The notes beneath the pieces were generated by a model. The model worked only from the letters and a program-made list of their open reading frames with translations, was not told the origin of the DNA and searched no databases. The translations under genes and the position numbers were made by a program. Source: Sphingomonadales bacterium (GTDB lineage Bacteria; Pseudomonadota; Alphaproteobacteria; Sphingomonadales; Sphingomonadaceae). From it: DNA of 9,690 nucleotides. This document shows positions 1 to 7,947 of this stretch, in pieces. Each line of letters starts with the position of its first letter. The stretch's first letter is position 1. The stretch spans positions 1 through 9,690 of the forward strand of contig JAIYAA010000097.1 in the NCBI GenBank assembly GCA_027489295.1, read 5' to 3'.

Positions 1-983
<983 letters not shown>

Positions 984-1012
984 CTATTGGCGCGTTTGGG
1001 GCCGGAATCCAA

Positions 1013-1018
1013 GGGAGG
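1013..1018 (+). promoter_or_regulatory. Ribosome binding site that decides the GTG start at 1024
   Basis: GGGAGG lies 5 nt before the GTG at 1024. The reading frame is open far upstream, including an ATG at 976 that overlaps the tgt start, but none of those starts has a comparable site and most lie inside tgt. Confidence 0.6.
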
Positions 1019-1023
1019 GGCGT

Positions 1024-1659
1024 GTGGCGGAAGAGGACGACGCGCTGCGGGCGATGGCGGCGCATCGCGGGCTGAAGCTGGTGAAGTCGCGGCGGCGGAA
1101 AGCGGGCGGCGACTTCGGGATGTACGGACTGAAGGATGCGGGCGGGGCGGAGGTGTTCGGCTTCGGCGCGGGCGGGCTGTCTGCGGACGCCGAAGCGATC
1201 CGCGAGTACTTGCGTGGCGGCATGCGGAGCGATTGGAGCACGTCCGTTGAGACCACGCCGGGGCCGAAGCGCGCTCCGAAGCCCAAGCCTGCCCCCAAGC
1301 CGAAGCCTGCACCTCCGCCCAAGCCACGCTTCAAGCCAGAGGTCGCCAACTTGCTGCGCGACCTGCCGGAGGTGAAGGAGGACGAGGCATTCGACGACCT
1401 GCTCAAGCGCCCGGGCGTGCGGATCGAGCGCATCGTCTCGCGCGGGCAATCCACCCCCGAGGACGCGCCGATGGTGCAGGACTGGGAGGAGTGGGTGGTG
1501 CTGCTCGAAGGCGCCGCCGGCATCCGCATCGAGGATTCGGCCGAGGTGCGGCTATCCCCCGGCGACCATCTGCGGATCGCGGCGGGGCAGAAACATTGGG
1601 TGACATGGACCGCGCGCGACCGGCCGAGCGTTTGGCTGGCCGTACATCTGGACGGATAG
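1024..1659 (+). CDS. Two-domain protein: N-terminal domain of unknown function, Lys/Pro linker, degenerate cupin
   Basis: This encodes 211 residues from a GTG start. Residues 1 to about 75 form a small basic domain (VKSRRRKAGGDFGMYGLKD, then FGFGAGGLSADAEAIREYLRGG) whose function I do not know. Residues 79-105 are a low-complexity Pro/Lys/Ala linker (RAPKPKPAPKPKPAPPPKP). Residues from about 106 to the end read as a single cupin barrel: WEEWVVLLEGAAGIRI, then LSPGDHLRIAAGQKHWVTW. The usual cupin motif 1 HxH is absent (W-E-E-W in its place), while the motif 2 histidine (GQKHW) remains, so metal binding is doubtful. No signal peptide or membrane span is seen. The next gene starts 10 nt after the stop, suggesting co-transcription. 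The cupin half could equally be a formerly separate gene fused to the front domain. The substrate is unknown. Confidence 0.8.
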   Translation: MAEEDDALRAMAAHRGLKLVKSRRRKAGGDFGMYGLKDAGGAEVFGFGAGGLSADAEAIREYLRGGMRSDWSTSVETTPGPKRAPKPKPAPKPKPAPPPKPRFKPEVANLLRDLPEVKEDEAFDDLLKRPGVRIERIVSRGQSTPEDAPMVQDWEEWVVLLEGAAGIRIEDSAEVRLSPGDHLRIAAGQKHWVTWTARDRPSVWLAVHLDG

Positions 1660-1662
1660 GAG
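1658..1662 (+). promoter_or_regulatory. Ribosome binding site of the CxxCGGxG small protein, overlapping the upstream stop codon
   Basis: AGGAG overlaps the TAG stop (1657-1659) of the cupin gene and sits 7 nt before the ATG at 1670. This arrangement favours translational coupling of the two genes. Confidence 0.6.
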
Positions 1663-1669
1663 CAGGACC

Positions 1670-1831
1670 ATGGCCGAACCCCTCAACCCCGGCGACGACG
1701 CGGCGCCCGGTACCGCCGGCACCGGCGAGGATCTCTGCCGCCGCTGCGGCGGCTCGGGCCGGATAGACGGCGTCGAATGCCCGAACTGCGGCGGGACGGG
1801 GAAGGTGATCGAGGGGATCGGCGGGGGGTGA
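1670..1831 (+). CDS. 53-residue protein with two CxxCGGxG (DnaJ-type zinc) motifs
   Basis: A small ORF begins at ATG 1670 with a good Shine-Dalgarno and ends at TGA 1829-1831. After an acidic, Pro/Gly-rich first 20 residues it carries LCRRCGGSGRI (C23, C26) and ECPNCGGTGKV (C37, C40), 14 residues apart. These are two copies of the CxxCxGxG unit that forms the zinc centres of DnaJ and related small proteins. Four cysteines are enough for one zinc ion. There is no J-domain, so it is not a DnaJ remnant in any obvious sense; it could be a free-standing zinc ribbon acting on a protein or RNA partner. It sits 10 nt after the cupin gene and is probably translated from the same mRNA. The function is unknown. 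Confidence 0.75.
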   Translation: MAEPLNPGDDAAPGTAGTGEDLCRRCGGSGRIDGVECPNCGGTGKVIEGIGGG

Positions 1832-1848
1832 GCGGCGGTCCGCTTGCC

Positions 1849-1926
1849 GTGCCCCTGCGAAAGCAGGGGCCCAGGCTCGCGGGCGACTCACTCTCCTACC
1901 CTGGGCTCCTGTTTTCGCAGGAGCAC
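1849..1926. repeat. Nested inverted repeat: two 27-nt arms, each itself a hairpin
   Basis: Arm 1 (1849-1875) and the reverse complement of arm 2 (1900-1926) match at 24 of 27 positions, and the arms are separated by 24 nt. Each arm is also a hairpin: GCCCCTGC-GAAA-GCAGGGGC at 1851-1870 (8-bp stem, GNRA-type loop) and GCTCCTG-TTTTCG-CAGGAGC at 1906-1924 roughly (7-bp stem). It lies between two convergent genes. No T-tract follows either hairpin, so it is not a canonical intrinsic terminator, though it could stop or protect both transcripts. Its form resembles the dispersed intergenic palindromes (REP-like) of sphingomonad genomes. Confidence 0.75.
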
Positions 1927-1930
1927 AAGT

Positions 1931-1944
1931 GGCGCAATAGCGCC
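1931..1944 (-). terminator. Weak hairpin just after the nucleoside transporter stop
   Basis: GGCGC (1931-1935) pairs with GCGCC (1940-1944) around an AATA loop, 14 bp beyond the transporter stop codon. Read on the minus strand it is followed by ACTTGTG, only a poor T-tract. It may act together with the neighbouring inverted repeat. Confidence 0.3.
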
Positions 1945-1957
1945 CTCTCGCGTTTGC

Positions 1958-3211
1958 TTACGGTAGCAACAGCCCAGCCAGCGCCGCCGACATCAGGTTC
2001 GCCAGGCTCCCCGCGATCAACGCCTTGATCCCCAGCCGCGCGATCACCGGACGCTGGTTGGGCGCCAGGCTGCCGGTGGTGGCCATCTGGATCGCGATCG
2101 AGCTGAAATTGGCGAAGCCGCACAAGGCGAAGGTGATGATCGCCTTCGAACGCGGCGCCAGATCGGTGGCCTTGCCGAGCTCGATGAAGCCGACGAACTC
2201 GTTGAGCACTACCTTGGTGCCGAACAGGCTGCCTGCGGTGAGCGATTCGTGCCACGAGATGCCGAGCAGGTACATGACCGGCGCGAAGATCGTGCCGATG
2301 ATCGCCTGGAAGCTGAGGTGCGGATAGCCGAACCAGCCGCCCACCATCCCGAGCAGGCCGTTGGCCAGCGCCACCAGCGCGACGAAGGCGAGCACCATCG
2401 CGCCCACCGCCACTGCGATCTTCACGCCGGTGGAGGCGCCATTGGCAGCCGCCATGATGATGTTGGCGGCGCGTTCCTCCTGGAAATCCTCCTCGGCGAC
2501 GCGGATCACCTCGTCCTCGCCCGACATCGGCGCGTTGGCGACGACCGGATCGTCGGGCATGATGATCTTGGCCATCATCAGCCCGCCCGGCGCCGCCATG
2601 AACGACGCGGCAAGAAGGTAGGGCAGCGAGGCCGGCCCGAGCAGGCTGGCATAGGCGGCGAGGATCGTGCCCGCGACGCCGGCCATGCCCACGCTCATCA
2701 CCGCGAACACCTGCGAGGGGGTGAGCCGGGCGAGATAGGGGCGGATCACCAGCGGTGCCTCGCTCTGACCGACGAAGATGTTCGCCGCCGCGCACAGCGA
2801 TTCAACCTTGCTGACCCCGGTCACCTTCTCGATCGCGCCGCCGATCCAGCGCACCACCAGCTGCATGATGCCGACATGGTAGAGGATCGAGACGAGCGCG
2901 GCGAAGAAGATGATCACCGGCAGCGCGGCGATGGCGAGGCTCTGCCCGCCCAGCTCCGGCTTGGCGAGGTTGCCGAACAGCAGCTGGGTGCCCGCGCTGG
3001 CATAGCCGAGCAGCGCCGAGACGCCGTTCGCCATGCTGTGCAGCGCGACCTGGCCCCAGGCGGTGCGCAGGACGATGATCGCCGTGCCGGCCTGCAGCAG
3101 GAAGGCGGGCACGACGATGCGCAGGCGAATCGCCCGGCGATTGCTGGAAAGCAGGAAGGCGATGCCCAAAATCGCCAGCACCCCGAAAATGCCGATCGGG
3201 AAATGAGTCAT
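1958..3211 (-). CDS. nupC: NupC-type concentrative nucleoside transporter
   Basis: A 417-residue inner-membrane protein of the CNT family (TC 2.A.41), which imports nucleosides driven by H+ or Na+. The length fits the bacterial family (E. coli NupC is about 400). Order of domains: N-terminal hydrophobic segments with the LLSSNRRAIRLR loop (about residues 1-90), a gate region (FFAALVSILYHVGIMQLVV), then the core. Substrate-site motifs are intact: GQSEAPL with G148, Q149 and E151; LNEFVGF with N337, E338; and FANFSS with N368, S370, S371. These match the nucleoside-contacting GQTEAPL, NEF and NFSS motifs of the Vibrio cholerae transporter. I chose ATG 3211, which begins right before the first membrane segment as in homologues; an upstream ATG at 3268 would add 19 polar residues. 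Neither has a good Shine-Dalgarno. Which nucleosides are carried cannot be read from the sequence. Confidence 0.93.
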   Translation of the reverse strand: MTHFPIGIFGVLAILGIAFLLSSNRRAIRLRIVVPAFLLQAGTAIIVLRTAWGQVALHSMANGVSALLGYASAGTQLLFGNLAKPELGGQSLAIAALPVIIFFAALVSILYHVGIMQLVVRWIGGAIEKVTGVSKVESLCAAANIFVGQSEAPLVIRPYLARLTPSQVFAVMSVGMAGVAGTILAAYASLLGPASLPYLLAASFMAAPGGLMMAKIIMPDDPVVANAPMSGEDEVIRVAEEDFQEERAANIIMAAANGASTGVKIAVAVGAMVLAFVALVALANGLLGMVGGWFGYPHLSFQAIIGTIFAPVMYLLGISWHESLTAGSLFGTKVVLNEFVGFIELGKATDLAPRSKAIITFALCGFANFSSIAIQMATTGSLAPNQRPVIARLGIKALIAGSLANLMSAALAGLLLP

Positions 3212-3326
3212 TCTGAAGTCGTACGTCCCCAAGCCAGCGGAATTCCTGCCAGCAAACCCATCGACCATACACGGGATGGCGCCGCTTGCCAGCCGCTTCG
3301 CATGCGTCGCGGCGGGACAGGCGGGC

Positions 3327-4472
3327 TCAGGTGCGCGTGACCAGCCGCTTCAGCATCGCATCGGCGGCGGGCTGGGACAGCGGCGTCACCGTCGGTGAAT
3401 AGGTCGCGGTCGACTTCACCGTCTTGGCATATTCGTGCGGCCGGCCGGCATAGGCGCGCACTTCACGCCGCAGCTGGTCCATCGTGCCGAATGCGTCCGC
3501 CGCATGCGCCATCGACAGGCCATGATCGATCGCGTTCATATACTGGGCGAACTGGGTGCGATCGGTGGCGGTCAGGTTGGACATCACGAAGAAATGGGTG
3601 AGCAGCCAGGCATGGTACGGCGTCCAGTCCATCCGCTTGGACGGCGCGTGGAGATAGCTGCCGGTGATCACCGCCGCCGTATCGAGCCGGCCATAGGCGC
3701 GCAGCATCGGGGTCAGGTTGGCCGGCTGCTGGCCATATTCGACCGAACCGTCGCGCTTGAACTCGACGGTCGAGAACAGCGCGCCGATGCCGTCGAAATA
3801 CCAGCGCGGATAGGCGTTGGGCGCGTAATGGAGCACCATGTGCTGGGCATAGGCGCCGTAGAGGATCGATTCCCAGCTGCGCGTTACCGGCGGGTGGTTC
3901 ACCGCCTTGCCGATGCAATCGGAGGCTGCATCCGATTCGCCGTCATTGTCGGCGGCGCCGGTGTCGCCGCAATCGGCATTGTTCGCCTTGGCGGTATCGG
4001 TGTCGATCACCTGGTCGGCGCGCGCCAGCGCCAGCACCGCGCCGTTCGGACGCGGATCGTAGAAGCGCTGCGCCGCGAACGGCTTGGCGAACGGCCCCTC
4101 GTCGGCGCCGATGTTGCGCAGGCCGCTGTCGCGCAGGTCCTTGGCCGTGCTGAACAGCACGATCTCGATCCGCGGCGGCTCGGCGGTGCGCGCGCGGACG
4201 CGGTAGAGCCGGTCGAGCAGTGCGTGCAGTTTCTCGAGGTTGTTGGTGATGCGCCGCAACTGCGCCTCGTCGCCGTCGGAATAGACGACCACGTCGTCGG
4301 CCTCCGCGCGCTTCCAGCGGCTGGGCGCTTCGCCTGGCGCCGGGGTGGAACCGGTCACGACGATCGGCGCGCCGTCCTGCCCGGCGGGCGCGGCTTGCGC
4401 ATGCGCACCCGTCGAAACGCCGGCGATGCCGGCAACGCACAACATTACACTGCAAACGGAGCGAATCCGCAT
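3327..4472 (-). CDS. Secreted metallopeptidase-like protein lacking the HExxH active site
   Basis: A 381-residue protein with a Sec signal peptide (basic MRIR, hydrophobic core, cleavage after AHA at residue 25). The body has an early WKRAEADDVVVYSDGDEAQLRRI segment and PPRIEIVLF, followed by ILYGAYAQHMVLHYAPNAYPRWYFDGIGALFSTVEF. That last stretch has the layout of exported gluzincin-like proteins, which read roughly HEYAHH...YPAWYxEGFAE. Here the zinc motif positions 206-210 are GAYAQ instead of HExxH, and the third-ligand Glu is Asp227 (WYFDG). Zinc proteolysis is therefore unlikely, and a binding or scaffold role is my inference. An acidic Ala/Asp/Asn insert with Cys168 and Cys186 (possible disulfide) interrupts the middle. 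ATG 4472 has GGGGG at a better distance than ATG 4481. It sits between fixJ and nupC on the same strand. The target is unknown. Confidence 0.75.
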   Translation of the reverse strand: MRIRSVCSVMLCVAGIAGVSTGAHAQAAPAGQDGAPIVVTGSTPAPGEAPSRWKRAEADDVVVYSDGDEAQLRRITNNLEKLHALLDRLYRVRARTAEPPRIEIVLFSTAKDLRDSGLRNIGADEGPFAKPFAAQRFYDPRPNGAVLALARADQVIDTDTAKANNADCGDTGAADNDGESDAASDCIGKAVNHPPVTRSWESILYGAYAQHMVLHYAPNAYPRWYFDGIGALFSTVEFKRDGSVEYGQQPANLTPMLRAYGRLDTAAVITGSYLHAPSKRMDWTPYHAWLLTHFFVMSNLTATDRTQFAQYMNAIDHGLSMAHAADAFGTMDQLRREVRAYAGRPHEYAKTVKSTATYSPTVTPLSQPAADAMLKRLVTRT

Positions 4473-4562
4473 GGTACGCATCCCCCAACCCAGATGCGCC
4501 CCGCTATCACGACGTCCCGCGATCGCGCCAGAACCGATTCCGCGCCGCCGCGCGCCGGCCCG

Positions 4563-5177
4563 TCAGCCGTCGAGCCCTGCCGCGAAGGCGAGGCGCAGCG
4601 CTTCGGAAAGGCTGCGCGCCTCCAGCTTGGCCATCGCGTTGGCGCGGTGCACTTCCACCGTGCGCGGGGAGATGCCGAGGTCATAGGCGATCGTCTTGTT
4701 GGGATGGCCGCGCACCAGCCCGCGCAGCACGTCCTGCTCGCGCGGCGAGAGCATGGCGATGCGCCGCTCCGCGTCGGCGCGGGTGGCGATCACGGCGTCG
4801 CCTTCCTCCATCTGTTCGAAGCCGCGGTCCAGCGCCTCCAGCAACGTGTCGCGATCGAACGGCTTTTCGAGAAAGTCGATCGCGCCGCCCTTCATCGCCG
4901 CCACCGCGGTGCCGACATCGCCGTGGCCGGTGAGCACGATCACCGGTAGCTTGACGCCGCGCCTGCCCAGTTCGGCCTGCACCTCGATCCCGTCCATCTC
5001 CGGCATGCGGACGTCCAGCAGGATGCAGCCCCGCTTCGCATCCTGCACCCGTTCGAGGAACGCCGCGCCGGACGGATAGGTATCGACATCGAAGCCTGCC
5101 GTGCGCAGCATGAAGCTGGTCGATCGGCGGATCGATTCCTCGTCGTCCACGAGGTGGATGCGCTTGCGCTCGCTCAT
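4563..5177 (-). CDS. fixJ: FixJ-family response regulator (REC + LuxR-type HTH)
   Basis: A 204-residue DNA-binding response regulator. The receiver domain (about 5-120) has the acidic pocket D11-D12, phospho-acceptor D55 ([11 protein letters not shown]), switch T83 (VLTGHGD) and K105 (EKPFD). A short linker leads to a LuxR/FixJ helix-turn-helix at about 143-200 ([38 protein letters not shown]). All phosphorelay residues are present. In rhizobia FixJ~P activates fixK and micro-aerobic genes; here the targets are not visible. Its ATG overlaps the fixL stop as ATGA (5174-5177), with GAGGA 6 nt upstream inside fixL, so the pair is translationally coupled and FixL is the obvious partner kinase. 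I see no terminator in the 90 bp between it and the next gene. Confidence 0.93.
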   Translation of the reverse strand: MSERKRIHLVDDEESIRRSTSFMLRTAGFDVDTYPSGAAFLERVQDAKRGCILLDVRMPEMDGIEVQAELGRRGVKLPVIVLTGHGDVGTAVAAMKGGAIDFLEKPFDRDTLLEALDRGFEQMEEGDAVIATRADAERRIAMLSPREQDVLRGLVRGHPNKTIAYDLGISPRTVEVHRANAMAKLEARSLSEALRLAFAAGLDG

Positions 5178-6709
5178 GCAGGGTCCTCGTTCGCCGACAT
5201 CAGGGTAAAGTTGAAGATCGTCCCGCCTTCCGCGCGCGGCTCCGCCCAGATCCGGCCGCCATGGGCCTCGACGATGGTGCGGCAGATCGAGAGGCCCAGC
5301 CCCATGCCGCGTTCCTTGGTGGTGGCGAAGGCCTGGAACAGCCGCGGCGCCTGTTCGGGTGCGATGCCGGGGCCGCTATCCGCCACCCACACCCGCACCA
5401 GGTTGCGCGGCGCCAGCTCCGACCCGATCGTGATCTCGCGCACCGGGCTCGCCGCCATTGCCTCGATCGCGTTGCGGATCAGGTTCACCAGCACCTGCTG
5501 GATCTGCACCCGATCGCATAGCACCGCGGTAGCGTGCGGATCGAGCGCGTAGAAGGCGCGCACGCCCAGTTCGCGGGCGCCGGTGAGTGCCAGGCGGCTG
5601 GCTTCGTCGATCAGCCTAGGCAGGTCGATTAGCCCCATGTCCGCTTCGCCGCGCGCGACAAATTCGCGCAGGCGGCGGACGATGTTGCCGGCGCGCAGCG
5701 CCTCCTTGACCGACTCCTCCATGGCTTCCTGGATCATCGCCTGATCCTCGGGGTCGCCGCTGTCGCGCGCCATCAATGTGCGCCCGGCTTCAAGGTAATT
5801 GGCGATGGCGGTCAGCGGCTGGTTGAGCTCGTGGGCCAGCGTCGAGGCCATGGTACCCATGGCGGAGAGGCGGGAGACGTGGATCAGCTCCGACTGCAGC
5901 TCCTTCAGCCGCAGTTCGGCGCGCTGCTCGTCGGTAAGGTCGCGGATGAAGCCGGTGAAGATGCGGTGCCCGTCGCTGCTCGCCTCGCCGACCTGCAGCT
6001 CCATCGGGAAATCGGTACCGTCGCGGCGCTGGCCGACGACGATGCGGCCGATGCCGATCACCCGGCGCTCGCCGGTGGTGAGGTAGCGGCTGAGATAGCT
6101 GTCGTGCAGCTGCGCGTCCGGCGCGGGCATCAGCATGCTCACGTTGCGGCCGATCACGTCGCTTTCGGCCCAGCCGAACAGCCGCTCGGCGGCGGCGCTG
6201 AACGAGAGGATGGTGCCCTGGTCGTCGATCACCACCATCGCCGACGGTACGGTGGCTAGGATCGAGCGGAGATGCAGCGCGCTGCCGGCCAACGCGGTCT
6301 GCGACGCCTTGTGATCGGTGATGTCGCGGAACACCTCGGCATAGCCGCGCAGGCTGCCATCGGCATCGATCAGCGCACTCAGCTGCACTTCGGCGAGATA
6401 TTCGCTGCCGTTGCGGCGGATGCGCCAGCCTTCCTCGATCAGCCGCCCGGCAGCACGGACGCGCGCCAGGTCGCGCGCCGGCTTGGCGGCGGCGGCCTCG
6501 GCGGGAGGATAATGCAGGGCGACCTCCGCACCCGCCAGATCGGCGGGCGTCCAGCCATCGAGCAGTTCGACGCCGCGGCTCCAGCTCGCGATCCGCCCCT
6601 CGGAATCGAGCAGCAGCACCCCGCGATCGCTCGCCGCTTCGAACAGGAGCGCCATCGCGGCAGGATCATGGCTGGGCCTTTCCGTCATAAATGCCGATGC
6701 TTTGGCCAT
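5174..6709 (-). CDS. fixL: FixL-type haem-PAS oxygen-sensing histidine kinase
   Basis: A 511-residue soluble kinase with no membrane segment, like Bradyrhizobium FixL. PAS-A lies at about 17-130, ending [16 protein letters not shown] at about 135-260 closely follows the known haem domain: [41 protein letters not shown]. The proximal haem His is H202, with R208 and the oxygen-contacting distal R222 (Bradyrhizobium H200, R206, R220). Pocket changes are R216 for H214, V217 for I215 and V240 for I238. The DHp helix carries phospho-acceptor H293 (LAHELNQP); the ATPase has N413 (N box), D444 (DSGPG) and GMGLGL at 468-473. Haem without oxygen should allow kinase activity towards FixJ (known for the family). 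Start: ATG 6709 has AGGGA but only 2 nt away; GTG 6745 and ATG 6688 lack any site, so the exact start is uncertain. Confidence 0.93.
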   Translation of the reverse strand: MAKASAFMTERPSHDPAAMALLFEAASDRGVLLLDSEGRIASWSRGVELLDGWTPADLAGAEVALHYPPAEAAAAKPARDLARVRAAGRLIEEGWRIRRNGSEYLAEVQLSALIDADGSLRGYAEVFRDITDHKASQTALAGSALHLRSILATVPSAMVVIDDQGTILSFSAAAERLFGWAESDVIGRNVSMLMPAPDAQLHDSYLSRYLTTGERRVIGIGRIVVGQRRDGTDFPMELQVGEASSDGHRIFTGFIRDLTDEQRAELRLKELQSELIHVSRLSAMGTMASTLAHELNQPLTAIANYLEAGRTLMARDSGDPEDQAMIQEAMEESVKEALRAGNIVRRLREFVARGEADMGLIDLPRLIDEASRLALTGARELGVRAFYALDPHATAVLCDRVQIQQVLVNLIRNAIEAMAASPVREITIGSELAPRNLVRVWVADSGPGIAPEQAPRLFQAFATTKERGMGLGLSICRTIVEAHGGRIWAEPRAEGGTIFNFTLMSANEDPA

Positions 6710-6753
6710 TATCCCTAAGAGGTGCCCGAACGCGCCGGTCTGCACGCTATGGT

Positions 6754-6767
6754 TTGATCGCCGTCAA
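6754..6767. promoter_or_regulatory. FNR/FixK-type binding site
   Basis: TTGAT-CGCC-GTCAA matches the FNR/FixK consensus TTGAT-N4-ATCAA at 9 of 10 specified bases; the flanking T and A extend the symmetric arms to TTTGA...TCAAA. Its centre (6760.5) is about 59 bp before the small plus-strand ATG (6820) and 51 bp before the fixL ATG (6709). A centre at -41.5 for the plus strand would put the transcript start near 6802, with GATGCT (6790-6795) as a poor -10. Assignment to one side is inference. Confidence 0.6.
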
Positions 6768-6809
6768 AGTAAAGCCCGGTGAATCGGGGGATGCTTCCGC
6801 CTTCCCGTT

Positions 6810-6814
6810 GGAGG
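6810..6814 (+). promoter_or_regulatory. Ribosome binding site of the 38-residue membrane protein
   Basis: A perfect GGAGG sits 5 nt before ATG 6820. It fixes this start over an ATG at 6691 in the same frame that would overlap fixL and add an unlikely Arg-rich leader. Confidence 0.65.
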
Positions 6815-6819
6815 CACAT

Positions 6820-6936
6820 ATGCTGGACGTCATTGGCAGCAATTATCTGTACATGGTGCTGGGTGCGATGGGGCTGTTCACCCTCGTGCTCGCGTTCGTC
6901 ACGCTCAGCGAGTACATGCATCCGCGCGATCGGTGA
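6820..6936 (+). CDS. 38-residue single-span membrane protein
   Basis: A very small gene running from ATG 6820 to TGA 6934-6936 with a strong Shine-Dalgarno. The protein starts MLDVIGSNYLY, has one hydrophobic span at about residues 9-29 (Gly/Leu/Met/Val-rich, ending AFVTL), and ends in a short charged tail, SEYMHPRDR. The positive tail suggests a cytoplasmic C terminus. I do not recognise the family. Its size is like accessory subunits of respiratory oxidases (for example CydX or CcoQ), but there is no sequence likeness I can point to. It lies behind a FNR/FixK-type site and divergent from fixL, so regulation by oxygen is plausible. The next gene follows 61 bp later on the same strand. Confidence 0.7.
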   Translation: MLDVIGSNYLYMVLGAMGLFTLVLAFVTLSEYMHPRDR

Positions 6937-6965
6937 TTTCGGCGGTCGGGGCTCGCACGGACTTC

Positions 6966-6980
6966 CCGAAGCGGCTTCGG
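6966..6980 (+). other. Short hairpin between the small membrane protein gene and the kinase gene
   Basis: CCGAAG (6966-6971) and CTTCGG (6975-6980) can form a 6-bp stem with a 3-nt loop, ending 17 nt before the kinase ATG. There is no T-tract, so a terminator role is doubtful. Confidence 0.25.
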
Positions 6981-6997
6981 CACGCTAGCGCATCTGC

Positions 6998-7888
6998 ATG
7001 ACTGCAAACCTTTCGATCGCCGGCCTCGAGCTGGGCGGCACCAAATGTGTGGCAACGCTGGGCAGCGGGCCGGGCGACGTGCGCGAACAGCATGTCGTGC
7101 CGACCACGGATCCGGCGACGACCCTGGCGGCGATCGAGGCCGTGCTCGACGGCTGGCAGTTCGATGCGATCGGCATCGCCAGCTTCGGGCCGATCGAGCT
7201 CAACCCGGCGCGGCCCGATTTCGGCTCGATCGTCGCGACGACCAAGCCGGGCTGGAACGACACCGATCTCACCAAGCGGCTGGTCACGCGCTACGCCAAG
7301 CCGCTGGCGATCCAGACCGATGTCAACGGCGCGGCGCTTGCGGAAGCGCGCTGGGGAGCCTCCGCCGGCCTGTCCACCCATGCCTATATCACCATCGGTA
7401 CCGGCGTGGGCGTCGGCCTCGTCGCCAATGGCCGGCCGATCATGGGCTATGCGCATGGCGAGGCGGGGCACATGCGCTCGGCCCGCGCGCCGGGCGACAG
7501 CTTCACCGGCTGGTGCCCCTATCATGGCGATTGCGCCGAGGGGCTGCTCTCCGGCCCGGCGCTGGCGGCGCGATTCGGCCGCCCGGGGCAGGAGGTTGGC
7601 GACGACGCGCCCGAATGGGACTATTTCGCGCACGATCTGGCCGCACTGCTCCACAACCTGATCGTCGCCCTCGCGCCCGAACGCATCGCGATCGGCGGCG
7701 GCGTGATGACCAAGCGCCCGCAGCTGTTCGGCGCGGTGCGCGAAAAGCTGGCGGCGATGATCAACGGCTATGGTGCGCTGGCCGGTTATTGCGCCGAGCT
7801 GGATACCCGCATCGGCCCGCCGGGGCTGGGCGACATGGCGGGGCCGCTGGGCGCGATCGCGATGGGGCTGGAAGCGCTCGATCGCTGA
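6998..7888 (+). CDS. ROK-family sugar kinase, fructokinase-like
   Basis: A 296-residue cytoplasmic kinase, close to the usual ROK fructokinase length (about 290-300). It opens with the phosphate-binding GLELGGTKC (residues 9-17), followed by IASFGPIEL, the catalytic Asp108 in TDVNGAALAEARWG, and the second phosphate loop ITIGTGVGVGL. The zinc motif is intact: GEAGHM with H158, then GWCPYHGDC with C173, H176 and C179. The CPYHxDC form, followed by EGLLSGPA, is typical of the bacterial fructokinase branch (fructose to fructose-6-phosphate with ATP, EC 2.7.1.4) rather than the glucokinase or NagC branches; substrate is therefore inferred. No DNA-binding domain is present, so it is an enzyme and not a ROK repressor. 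No clear Shine-Dalgarno precedes the ATG. No sugar transporter or hydrolase lies beside it. Confidence 0.9.
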   Translation: MTANLSIAGLELGGTKCVATLGSGPGDVREQHVVPTTDPATTLAAIEAVLDGWQFDAIGIASFGPIELNPARPDFGSIVATTKPGWNDTDLTKRLVTRYAKPLAIQTDVNGAALAEARWGASAGLSTHAYITIGTGVGVGLVANGRPIMGYAHGEAGHMRSARAPGDSFTGWCPYHGDCAEGLLSGPALAARFGRPGQEVGDDAPEWDYFAHDLAALLHNLIVALAPERIAIGGGVMTKRPQLFGAVREKLAAMINGYGALAGYCAELDTRIGPPGLGDMAGPLGAIAMGLEALDR

Positions 7889-7947
7889 AGATCGGCGTTT
7901 GGGGGTTGCGTCCTGCGCCCAAGCGGCATACAGGGCGCACCCTCGGT

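Noticed and set aside
2249..3340. 363-codon plus-strand open frame
   Set aside because: It is antisense to the nucleoside transporter and made of His/Arg/Asp-rich low-complexity sequence typical of the complement of a hydrophobic protein.
3435..4949. 504-codon plus-strand open frame
   Set aside because: It is antisense to the peptidase-like gene and fixJ, is rich in His/Arg/Ala/Gly without any recognisable motif, and has no ribosome site. It is a shadow of the real genes.
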